From the NCBI GenBank assembly GCA_020205615.1, contig CM035151.1, forward strand, positions 41,908,977 to 41,972,976: 64,000 nucleotides of DNA. The letters are read 5' to 3'. This DNA is from Panax quinquefolius. Taxonomy: Eukaryota > Streptophyta > Magnoliopsida > Apiales > Araliaceae. Below are positions 48,418 to 60,076 of this stretch, one piece after another (positions within the stretch are counted from its first letter, which is position 1; every line of letters starts with the position of its first letter). Under the pieces are notes generated by a model. It did not search any database. It saw only the letters and a list, made by a program, of their open reading frames with translations, and was not told the origin of the DNA. The position numbers and the translations under genes are program-made.

Positions 48418-50192
48418 TTCACCCCTTCTTCTAAAAATTTCATCCCCGAAATTTACCTTACACCTTACACCATACATTGTTATCATCACCTGCTACCAAT
48501 ACATTTCTCACAAGAGTAAAAAATTTCAAATTTTGCTGAGGAGTCATATAGACTATTTGTCTGTCATTTTCACAAAGGTTTTATGGAAATTCATCCGCAG
48601 ACCGTCATTACTTACAGACACAAAGGGTGATTAGCCCGATATGTCCTGTACTGACCATGTACTGATTTTATCTGTTTCTCTTCACTGCCATGGGCACAAA
48701 ATTCTACCTCAATCTTTATTGGATTCCGCACCAAAACAATATGGTTCGGGAAATTTCTTTTAATGAACACTTAGAGTTTTCATAAACTTTAGTCTAGCTG
48801 AATCGAATAGCATAGACCCATATCAATAATTCAATTCAATCGAATTATTTATGTGTAGCCAAACCCCGTTGGCAAATTAAAATTTTTGAAAATATTTTTG
48901 AGAATGACGTCATGATGCCGTACTATATTAACAGTCCATTTGAGGATGCCGTCATTGTATGACTTTGTCATAACACATCATACAATAGTGGAATAACGAT
49001 TTTAGATCAAATTCACACTAAGTATTCCTGTATTTACAACTCCATCAAATTTTTATCATCTCTGCACCAGGTTACATGGTACATAAGTGATAAATAAAAT
49101 AACTTTTGATATTTTAAATCATTTTCGTCTAACTGAAATAAGTAGCACAGACTATACTTTAAACTGTTTCAAAAATGATTACGAGTCTACACATTTTTTT
49201 TCAAAAGCACATAGTGCGTATTTAGCTTGATGTCAACATTTCGAAGTCTAGCATAACTAGGAGTTTCGAAAAATTTATGTCTCCACTAATAATCATTTGC
49301 TTAACAATCTATATGTTCCTATAGTCTTTAATACTCCATTTACACGCAACTATACCCAGTTCGTAAAACCACACTTATGAGTCCATAAATTGCCACAATC
49401 ATATTGGTTTAAGAACTTTCCTAGTCTGACCTTTGGTGTCCGTTTGCTGAGGGGTTCATAAACATTTCATATAACTATGAATCAAGTATGTCACATAAGT
49501 ATGAGTTTGAAGAACTCATACTTAACCTTATATCCTCTACCTATGACCTATCTATCTTTTATACACATGAGAAAAGAATCACCCTCTTAACATGCATATA
49601 GCAAATAGCGTGACATAAACATTTCAATGATTATCATTGCCAGAACTAAGTAGTTTTTTACACCATTTATAATTCAACTCCCATACGAAGAATCATACAA
49701 CTTAGCTGCTGACATGAATCCTCAATTGAATCCCCACCTAACACTAACACCCTTCTCAATACGAATTTCATTTAACTCGTATTCATAATCCTTTTTTCGA
49801 ATCTGTATCCATTCATAGTACAACTGACACCCAAAAATCTTGCTGTAAATTTTTTTTTCAATCATTCGCTTGATTCTTATCCCTGCTATCACTTTATCAG
49901 ATCACGGGGTGATCTCATCGTATATATTACGATTCATTTCTATATCTTGATCGTTTTATTTTATGATCTCCTATCACTGTACTTTTAGTCTTTTAAACTC
50001 GATCAATTCATCACTATTGTTCAACTTTATTATCAGAGTTAGGGAACTCTGTATCTTATAACTCGCCAAGATTCGTCTTTGAATCTTACTGACCAACTAA
50101 CTCTATGTGAGTTAGATCTTATCCTAATCACTGCAGTTATTAGTCTCAGGTATTCCTACCTAAGGTTCATAACCTATAGCTTTGATACCAAC
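48418..50192 (-). other. Element B complete interior with hairpin, PPT and PBS
   Basis: PBS TGGTATCAAAGC is at plus 50179-50190. The PPT (minus AAGAAGGGGTGAA) is at about 48418-48430, and next to it AAATTTCG, loop GGGA, TGAAATTT (plus 48435-48454), where a C-to-T change has turned one C-G pair into a G-T wobble. No protein coding found in 1.8 kb. Confidence 0.85.
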
Positions 50193-52978
50193 TGTGAGGG
50201 CCCCAAATCCGAGGTCTCGAATCACCGCGGATCCGGTTCGATCATTCTATACAACTATTACTATTTGCGGAAGATATAAACATAAATTGTTTATACATTA
50301 AACTTACACATTATTCCCCAAGGTCGAGTAACCTTAACTTAATACATAATACATAACTTAATTAATACATAACATTATTATCATACAACACTATTACAAA
50401 ACTAATCTCGCACATAAACTAAAGCTGGGACTATCTTGGACCTTTCCTTGTATCCGTTGCATTCGCCTTAATCTACAATGTTTTATCATGATATAGCAAG
50501 GGTGAGCATAAGGATTGCCCAGTAAGTTTAAGTTCAATAATATAACGATATATCATGATTGAAAGAGTCTGAATAATAAGCTGTCTATAATTAAACAATA
50601 TAATTGTGAACTAGCAGGAACAAATTTATGACTGAACAAGTATTATACATGAACAAATATATCTGAACCAACTGGTAATGAAGGTGATCAGCCTTTCATA
50701 CCTGACTTATACATGTAATATGTACAGAGTACAATTATACATGGCAATCAGCAATGATTAACCATAAGCATATCCGAATGAAACAACTCTTAGTAGAGTT
50801 AAGTAAAACAAACTTGCCTGAACCGTTGATTACCGCAATACAATTTATAACGCTTTATCCGAAGACCTAATATTAGTAATATAGATCTCCAATATTAGAA
50901 TAATATCATCACAATAATATTATATATACACAGAATAACCTAAACACATAACACATAACACATAACATATAACCCTATCAGACTATAACACGCATAAAAC
51001 TTAGCATCAAGTCAGACTATTTAAGTCCGAGTTGAATCCGACCAAATTCTAACATCCCGACGGTCTAGTCGGACAAAATTTCTAGTGTAAGTTCAATTAA
51101 ACTCTGGCTAAATGCTAAACCATTATTTAAGATAACTATATTATCAATCAACATAATTTTCATAAGTTCGTAATAATTTTCAAATAAATATTACTTTTTA
51201 TCGCGTAATTTCAATCAATAAAATTGTATTTAAATGAATTAAATACCACATAATTCTTTTATCATTAATATCTATTTATTATCAAATATTAATGAAATAC
51301 ATCATATAATATTATAATACATTTATAATATCACAAAGTATTTTAATTCTTTAAAATCATTTAAATATGATTTTTAAACACTTAAAGTCATTATCCAGAT
51401 AATTGCTATTAATATTAAAATATTAATATTTTCATGACAAAATATCAAAAATTATATTTTATAACTTGAAAATATTTTTATAATACTTAAATCATTTTTA
51501 TATGATTTATAAACCATTAATTCTATTTTTCCTTAATGTATTTAATATATTTATTAAATAAACTAATTACCATTATTATTGATTAATTAATGAATTTCAT
51601 CACAAAATATTAAAAGTCATCAAAAATAGCTTAAAATATTTTCTAATATCATAATATAATTTTTCATGATTTTTCATATATTAAAATCAATTTCAAATAA
51701 TTTATTTAATATTATAATTAAATAAATTAAATACCATTTATATTCTAAAAATATTAAATATTTATGAAATATACTCTAAATAATTAATAACTATTTTTCA
51801 GAATTTAAAATAATTTTTTGGAATTTATTATGTATTTTTAATAATTAAAAACCCTTTTTTTCTCTATTTATTAATTAAAATAATTAATTTCTTAAATAAA
51901 CTGTCGCTATAGGGACATTAGGCGACAAAAAGCATCGCTGAATGTGTTCTTGGTGTTCTTGGCCAATTTCCAGAAACTCATGTCAGAGTTCATGCTACCT
52001 TGTTTGACCAGTTATAAAGCTTAGCCTATTGTGTTTCTGGGCTAGGTTAAAGATTGATCATGTAGTGTTTATGTAACACAACACGAACAAATCAACAATT
52101 TTCTCAAACAACAACACAACAAAATATTCTGGGCATTCAAAATCATTGTCAGACCTTTCTTGGGTTTCACCTGAAACCCAACAGATCGACTAGGCACCTT
52201 TTTGATCATTTTAAGTTAGGTTTGGATCACTATATTGGTGCTATAAAGGTTTAAACGTATAGTACTCATTCCATAAAACATTTATATACCATTAATGCAG
52301 TCCAAAAACATCGAAATCTCCAAATCCAACCAGGTCAAAGGTTGTCAAACGGCTGTGCTTAGAGCTTTCTGGAAATTCCCAGAAATGGTAAACATGTTCG
52401 ACATGCCTTGTTTGACCAGCTACCACGCCCGATCTGTTGATTACTAGTGGAATCTAAGGACATAATTTCAAATTACATATACCAGGGTATAAGTATAATA
52501 CAACAAAAACATCATAACATTAAAAACTTGACAGATCAAGAAGGTTAAAAATCTTGTCAGACGAATATTTTAATTTCTGGGTTGCCCAGATTTTTGACCG
52601 GTCAACCTCGGTCAACGAAATTTGACCGATCATAATTGCAATCTAGACTTCAAACAACTATAAATCCACTTCCAAGTTAAAGACCACATATCCAATTATA
52701 GATCTAACACATAAAACATTATAAAGCATGAACATAATAAGATCTACGGCCTCCGACATTACTTGTCAGACCATGTTTCAAATTTTTTCCTGATTTCTAA
52801 AAATGCCATTTCGTACAATTTGATGTTATGGATCTGGGATTAAACATCCCAGATCACTAAATGACACCTTGTTACACAACTTTAACAAATAAACAACAAC
52901 ATCTAACATCAAATCCTAAGATTTTTATAAGGCTAGGGTTTATACCTTTATACTTTGATTTTCTTGAATCTGATTCTT
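50193..52978 (-). repeat. Element B outer LTR, left part
   Basis: It matches 44534-47305 and stops at TSD TTCTT (52974-52978), where C2 was inserted; it resumes at 62558. Confidence 0.88.
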
Positions 52979-53630
52979 TGTAAGATCCCAACTTTTATAA
53001 ATAAAGATGAATTTTCTATAAATATTATTTTTGAATATTATGGAATAAATTTGATATAATGTTATAGTTGTGGGTAATATTTATAAATTTTTCAAAGTAA
53101 GCAAGTTGTTATAAAATATTCATTTGGTCGGGGAATATTCTTTTTGTCGGGGAATATTCGTACGATGGCTCAATCATTGGTGGACCCCACAACGGAAGTA
53201 TTGTCGTAGTTAGAAAATGACAAAATTATCTTTTTATAAAAATAACGAGAGAGGTGTTACCGTTAAAACTGTTGAACTACCCGGTAGTAAAAAACGATGA
53301 ATCTGAGTGGTTGCGTAGTAACACTGCAGTATTGATTATTGATGCTTACGTGAGAAGTCACTTAGCTATACTCAATTATTGCTACAATAATTCTTTGCAT
53401 CATATCTCTTATATTATTGATTCAATTATTATCACGGTATCATCAGATAATATGTTATATTATTAAATCAATAATTGAGACGACAAGTTATAAATGATTA
53501 ATAATTGTTGAAAGATTAAATATTTGTTGATTAAAAATAAAATGATTTGTGGTAATATTTATTCAATCCTTGATGTATATAAAGAGTCTGTTATGAGACG
53601 TTTGTTGTAAGTGCTAAGCTAGAAATCTTC

Positions 53631-53640
53631 TATAAATAGA
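53631..53640 (+). promoter_or_regulatory. C2 5' LTR TATA box
   Basis: TATAAATAGA is conserved in all four complete C-family LTRs (61011-61020 in the 3' LTR; minus strand at 37168-37177 and 42311-42320), followed by an AGAGAGAGAAAG-type leader. The likely Pol II promoter for the genomic RNA. Confidence 0.7.
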
Positions 53641-53830
53641 GGCCTAGTGCTTCATTATTTTTCACAAATTCATTCAAGCTATAGAGAGAGAAAGTATAGA
53701 GAGAATAAGAGAGAAAGAAGAAGTGTATTCTGTTACTACACTACTACAGTATTCAATCTCCTACTAAAGTAAGGGGTGTTATTCTTTCTTATTCATAAAG
53801 AGAATTGGTGTTATTCCATTGCTTATTATT

Positions 53831-54140
53831 CTGTTGGAATAACCTGCATACGCGGTTTACCCTATACTTGGTGACATTCTTCTATTATTCTGTTGGAACA
53901 TCCACATCATGTGTTTTTTACAGGACCGGTTAAAATCTTTATTATTATTACTCGTTGGAACATCCATGCGTGTGTTTTACAGAACCTGGTTTTTCGTCTT
54001 TATTATTATTCTATTGGATCATCCATGCTCAGATGTTTTACATAGGACTGGTTAAAAGTCTTTATTATTCCGTTGGAACATCTTGTTGGTGCAAATTTGC
54101 TTTGACTTGGTTCCGTTATTATTATTCTGTTGGAATAACC
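53831..54140 (+). repeat. ~60-bp minisatellite in C2 5' LTR
   Basis: Six units around CTGTTGGAACATCC... with spacing 57-61 bp; the 3' LTR has five (about 61215-61450). It is the same array as in C1, here in the transcribed part of the LTR. Confidence 0.82.
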
Positions 54141-55233
54141 TGTCTATGCGAAGTATCGCATGCATGGTGATTTCTTTTGTTATTCCATTCTTTATTATAC
54201 TCAGTTGGTTTAAACTTTGACTTCTATACTCCATGAAATTAATGGAATATCCTTGATATTTGCGCTTTATCCAGTATCCTTTCATGGAAATATTCTTCTA
54301 AGTATTCTTGAAGTTTACTCTACAAAGAAGTATCATGTTGACAGTTTGGATGTTATTGGTTCCTGGATAAATTAATTCTTGAACTTGTTTTATTGAATTC
54401 TTATATCATTATCATCATCCTCATGTTTATATTATGTTGAAAGTCATCTGTGGCCTGTAGTTCATAGATGGACTTGGTATGATTATGGCCAAGGATTATT
54501 CGGTGTAATCATGACCTTAATGTTACAAATGATGTGGTAAAAATCCACATTGGTCCGTAGTGCATTGATGGACAGTTGTTGGCATGATCATGACTATTAA
54601 TGAATACACAAATATTCTTGGCCGTAGTGCATGGATAATTGTGGTCGTGATATTAAAGAATATCCTTGGCCATATTGCAGGGGTGATTCGATGATGTGGA
54701 ATATTTATTAAGCTGAGTCTCAGCTACAACAGTGATGAAAAACCTTTTAAATCATAAAAGATAGTAGATTTTATTTTCTACTTGACTCTTTTAATGGATT
54801 CTTTGGTTCATTGCAGTTAAACTTGATGTTTATTATATTTTATCGGTTTAACTTTGTTGAAGGCTAATGATAATTTATTACGCATTATCTTAGTCATAAT
54901 ATTTCTTCTTTGGGCTAGTTGAGCTCACCCTTTCTTTCACTATTCTCTTGTGAAATGAGAATATATTTGGGACGAGTCGGGAAGCGGAGTAATGGTCCAG
55001 AGGATAGCATTAGTAGTTCTCACTATTCTGTGAAATAGTGTAATAATAATTGTAATGAGGACTCCTTTTGAGTTTGTATAATCTCTAGTAGACAATAATT
55101 GTATTCAAACTCATAGTTTATGTTTTGTCGTATTGTACACCATGTTGTATTAGTAAGTTGTATTTGAATTACGTACCATGTATCTGGCGACCCAAGATGG
55201 GTGATGTATACCTAATTTTGGGGGCGTCACAGT

Positions 55234-55245
55234 TGGTATCAAAGC
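55234..55245 (+). other. C2 primer-binding site
   Basis: TGGTATCAAAGC two bases after the LTR end, the same as C1, B and the core of D. Confidence 0.9.
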
Positions 55246-55420
55246 TTAGGGATATGATCTCTGGCTAAGATGTGAGAATAGTACTAGGGGGGGAGAGACG
55301 AGGAATTCCTTCGCTAGTATGACCTACCTAAGTTTATGTGCTATTTTATTGGTCGGTCAGAATATAGGGATAATATATTACATGTCAATTAACCTTTTGT
55401 TTTGTGGCAGTATCTAAAAA

Positions 55421-56579
55421 TGACATCTGAGAATGTTGAGAATAACAATGGAGCACAAAGTATCGTTGATTCACCACGTATCAATAATCGAGGATAATGT
55501 GTATTAGGAAGGCAAAAATCCTCATCTGAACAACAACACCGACCAAATGATGAATGATCAAATGTAGGAGGCTTTATGTAATTCATGAAACAAAGAAAGT
55601 AGAGCGGCTCCGCCAAAAAACGAGGTGGAAACACCGAAACTCTCTAAAGGCGCCACCGCTAAGCAGTTCAAGGAGCTAGGACCACCGGAGTTTAAGGGAG
55701 AGCTTAAACCACTTATAGGCGAAGCAGCATGGATAAAGCGAGATCACCAAGATATTTGATGTCTTGGGATGCTCGAGGAGCAAAAGGTTCCTTTGCCGCC
55801 TTTTTATGTTGCGGCTGAGAGGCGGATTCTTGGCGGGAATTCCAAAACGTACTCAACTCATTGCATCTTGAATATATCTTGGGAGAAGTTCCAGGAACTG
55901 TTCAACGACAAATACTTTTTCAAAAGTATTCGCCACATGAAGGAGGTGGAGTTTATCAAGTTGGAACAAAACAATATGACCGTGTCGCAATACGAGGCAA
56001 AATTTGCGGAGTTATCCCGGTTTGCGTCCCACTTGGTGGATAATGAAGAGAGAATGGCGCGAATGTTTTTAAGAGGTTTGAAGCCGGAGATACGTCAACA
56101 TCTTATTTCTCATAAATTGTGTTTGTATTCAAATGTTGTAAATAGGGCACAGTTAGTGGAGTGCGATAACGAGTCAACGCAACTAAAAGAGAGCAACTGG
56201 TAAAATTATAATATCAGCGAGAGTAGTCATTGAAGCGGTGACAACAAGCGTGGAGGGAATCAACAGGCCAGAAATGGTAACCACTTCGGTGGTAATTAGG
56301 GCCAAAACAATAAGAATGGACATTTCAAGAAGAGGAGATTCAATAATGATGGAAAGACGTCAGCACCAGCACTCGTTGTTAAGGAAGGAGAAAGACCACC
56401 TATCATATGCTTCAAATGCGGAGGGGTGGGACACATCGGTCTAAATTGCGCGATGTCATCCTAGGCATGTTATAATTGTGGAAGAGAAGGTCACTTAGCC
56501 CGATTTTGTCATTCACCGAAGACAAATTCAGCTAGGATGGAGGCACCAAAGGTCAGTCCGAAAAGGTCAAAAGCCGTTA
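55421..56579 (+). pseudogene. C2 gag, heavily broken
   Basis: It opens with ATG 55421 (MTSENVENNNGAQ), matching the C1 gag start, then loses frame repeatedly to about 55860. The best open piece, 55769-56203, has WEKFQELFNDKY, QYEAKFAELSRF and FLRGLKPEIRQHL. Two knuckles follow at about 56408-56510 (CFKCGGVGHIGLNC, CYNCGREGHLARFC), with a TAG between them at 56463. The capsid N-terminal part is much worse than in C1. Confidence 0.8.
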
Positions 56580-59500
56580 GTGCAAGGGAGAGCGTTTGTT
56601 GTGACCTCCCAGAAAGCATGGAACCCGAATGAGGTCATCACGGGTAAGCTTATCATAAACTCTAACGAAGTCTATACTTTATTTGATACCGGTTCTACCC
56701 ATTCTTTTATTTCTCCTACTTGCGCTCATCGATTAAATTTGACTCCGAAGAAATTAGACTTTAACTTATCTGTGGAAACTCCGTTGGGAGAAACCTTCAT
56801 TATATTAGCTGTTTATAAGTCTTGTTTGGTTCAAATCGGTACCCTCACATTACCTGTCGATCTTATTTCATTGAAAATACTTGCATTTGACGTGATTCTA
56901 GGGATTGATTGGTTAACTACTCATCATACAAAAATTGATTGTTTTCGTAAGGTTGTTAGCTTTCATATTCCTAATCAACCTATTATGAGAATTCAAGCGA
57001 CCAAACCATTAAAATCAATCACGGTCATCTCAAGCCATAAAGCTATTCGTTTATTGAAAAACGGATGTCAAGCTTTCTTAGCTCATGTCACCGATCTAAA
57101 CAAAAATACGTCAGCTTTGAATGATATTTCTGTTGTTAATAAATTTCCTGACGTATTCCTTGAAGAACTTCTTGGCCTACCCCAGAGCGTGAAATTAAAT
57201 TTTGTATCGACCTTGAACCCGGTACAAAACCCATTTCCAAAGCTCCATATCGAGTGGCTCCTATTGAACTTTAGGAGATAAAGACCCAACTGCAGGAATT
57301 GTTAGACATTGGCTTTATTCATCCTAGTACTTCTCCTTGGGGTGCTCCTATTCTATTTGTGAAGAAGAAAGATGGGAGTATGCGACTTTGTATTGATTAT
57401 CAGGAGTTGAATCATGTCACCATCAAAAATAGGTATCCATTGCCACGTATTGATGACCTGTTTGACCAGTTGCAAGGAGCCAAATTCTTTTCAAAGATTG
57501 ATCTTCGTTCCGGATATCACCAATTGAAGATTAGAACCGATGACATTCCAAAGACGGCTTTCAGAACTCGATAAAGGCATTATGAATTCCTAGTTATGTC
57601 CTTTGGATTGACTAATGCTCCTGCTACCTTCATGGATATGATGAAGCGAGTATTCAAGGAATATTTGGATCACTTTGTGGTCGTCTTTATTGATGACATC
57701 CTTATTTATTCCAAAAGCCATGAAGATCATGAGCAACACTTGAGGCTGACACTCCAAAAGCTTCGTGAATATAAGCTTTATGCCAAGTTGAAGAAATGTG
57801 AGTTTTGGCTTGAGGAAGTAGCATTCCTTGGGCACGTGGTATCAAGTCATGGAATATCTGTTGACCCAGCAAAGATTGAAGCTATTCAAAGCTGGGAGCA
57901 ACCTAAATCGATTCATCAAGTACATAGCTTTCTCGGTTTAATTTGGTTATTATCGAAGATTCGTGGAAGGATTTTCTCAAATCGCTACTCCATTAACTCA
58001 GCTGACTCAGAAAGATACAAAGTTCGGTTGGAGCGAAGAATGTGAGAAGAGTTTTCAAGAACTCAAGAGGAGACTCATTTCACCACCTGTTCTGACAATA
58101 CCATCTGGCTTGGAGGGATTTGTCATTACAGTGATGCTTCGGGCAAAGGGTTGGGATGTGTTCTCATGCAACATGGAAAAGTCATAGCCTATGCCTCGTG
58201 ACAACTCAAAGAATATGAGAGGAATTATCCTACTCATGATCTAGAGTTGGCAGCTGTTGTCTTTGCACTTAAAATTTGGAGGCATTACTTGTATGTAGAG
58301 AAAGTGGAGATCTTTACGGATCATAAAAGCCTCAAATATTTCTTCACTCAAAAGGAACTCAACATGCGACAACGATGTTGGCGTGAACTGTTGAAAGATT
58401 ATGATCATACCATCCAATACCATCCTGGAAAAGCAAACGTGGTAGCTGACGCATTGAGTAGAAGATCATATGCAAGTGCGAGTGCGATATTGTTAACGTA
58501 AGGGCCCATTTTGTGTGACTTGGAAAGAATGGAGATAGAGTTACATACTCCAGGGACGCATGTGACGATGGCGAATATACGAGTAGAACCAACTTTAATC
58601 GATAAAGTTAAAGCTGCTCAAGCTACAGACCTGGAGCTGATGCGTATGAGGAAGAAAGTGCAAGAAGGTGCTATGACAGAAGCAAGAATTGATGAAGAAT
58701 GAATACTTCGAGTCAACTCCAGACTTTTTGTTCGTAACGACCTTTATTTAAAGTATAAAATCATGATGGAGGCGCACAACACACCGATTGCAATCCATCC
58801 TGGGAGTACCAAAATGTATCATGATATTCGTCATACATTTTGGTGGAGCAATATTAAGATAGAGATAACGTTGTTTATCTCAAGGTGTCTAAGTTGTCAA
58901 CGAGTTAAAGCGGAGCATCGAGTACCAAAAGGTCCATTGCAACCACTTGAAATTCCAGAATGGAAGTGGGAGCACATTACCATGGATTTCGTTACCGGTC
59001 TTCCTAAGGTTTCTCAAGGCATAAATGCGATTTGGGTCATTGTTGATAGATTGACCAAGTCTGCTCATTTCTTACCGATATGAGAAACTTATACACTTGA
59101 ACGTCTTGCTCGTATGTACATAAACGAGATTGTAAGACTGCATGGTATGCCGGTATACATAGTTTTTGATAGAGACCCAAGATTCACTTCATGATTTTGG
59201 GTTAGTTTGCAAAAAGCTATGGGCACAGACTTACGATTTAGCTCGGCATATCATCCTCAGACGGATGGACAGTCGGAGAGGACTATTCAAACTCTTGAAG
59301 ATCTATTAAGACTCTGTGTCCTTGATTTCAAGGGAAGTTGGGACAAGTTCTTACCATTGGTGGAGTTTTCCTACAACAACAGTTATCAAGCAAGTATTGG
59401 CATGGCTCCATTCGAAGTGTTATATGGAAGAAAGTGTCGTTCTCCAGTATGCTGGGATAAGGTGGGTGAAGCAACGTTGTTGGGACCGGAGTTGGTACGT

Positions 59501-60063
59501 ATGACTACGGAAAAGATTCAAACGATCCGACAACGTATAAAAACCTCACAAAATCGACAAAAGAGTTATGCTGATCTTCATCGAAAGGACGCGAAATTCG
59601 ATATAGGAGATCATGTGTTGTTACGTGTTGCTCCATGGAAAGGAGTTACAAGATTTGGAAAGAGAGGAAAACTCAATCCTCGATTTATCGGCCCATTTTT
59701 AATCCTCGATCCAAAGAGGGAAGCGTGGGCCTATAGACTCGCTTTCATCGCCAAGTATGTCTCGTGTTCATAACGTTTTTCGCATATCCATGTTACGTAA
59801 ATATGTGAAAGACCCAAACCACATTATTGAGTTAGAACCGGACGAAATTTCGAAAGATTTGACGTATTAAGAGGTTCCTGTTCAAATCTTGGATAAGAAG
59901 GAACATATTCTACGCTCAAAAGTTATACCTCAAGTTAAGGTTTTGTGGAGAAACCATGATGTTGAGGAAATGACTTGGAAGTTAGAATCTGAAATGAAAT
60001 CAAGGTATCCTTACCTCTTCGACATACCAGGTATGTACCCTAATTTCGAGGGCGAAATTTCAT
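56580..60063 (+). pseudogene. C2 pol: protease, RT, RNase H, integrase, chromodomain tail
   Basis: Protease 56580-57281 with D-T-G-S at 56685. RT about 57299-58045 with [16 protein letters not shown] and F-I-D-D near 57688; TAA at 57572-57574 and a slip near 57945. RNase H with [16 protein letters not shown] (about 58232-58276), TDHKSLKYF and ADALSRRS to 58501. Integrase from about 58763 with IHPGSTKMY and CLSCQRVKAEH (HHCC finger), core Asp near 58983 and 59171, and Glu in GQSERTIQTLED (about 59268-59303); stops at 59081 and near 59192. Then KLNPRFIGPF and a chromodomain-like tail (KVLWRNHDVEEMTWKLE) ending NFEGEIS. All catalytic residues remain, but the frame is interrupted. Confidence 0.9.
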
Positions 60064-60076
60064 AAGAAGGGGAGTT
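60042..60076 (+). other. C2 pre-PPT hairpin and polypurine tract
   Basis: AATTTCG, loop AGGG, CGAAATT at 60042-60059, then purine tract AAGAAGGGGAG (60064-60074) and the 3' LTR start at 60077. Here the hairpin overlaps the last codons of pol. Confidence 0.82.

Larger units (their letters stand above)
52979..55231 (+). repeat. C2 5' LTR (2253 bp)
   Basis: It starts TGTAAGATCCCAAC and ends TTTTGGGGGCGTCACA. TATA box TATAAATAGA is at 53631-53640. Downstream, six ~60-bp units begin at about 53831, 53890, 53951, 54011, 54070 and 54127. Confidence 0.9.
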
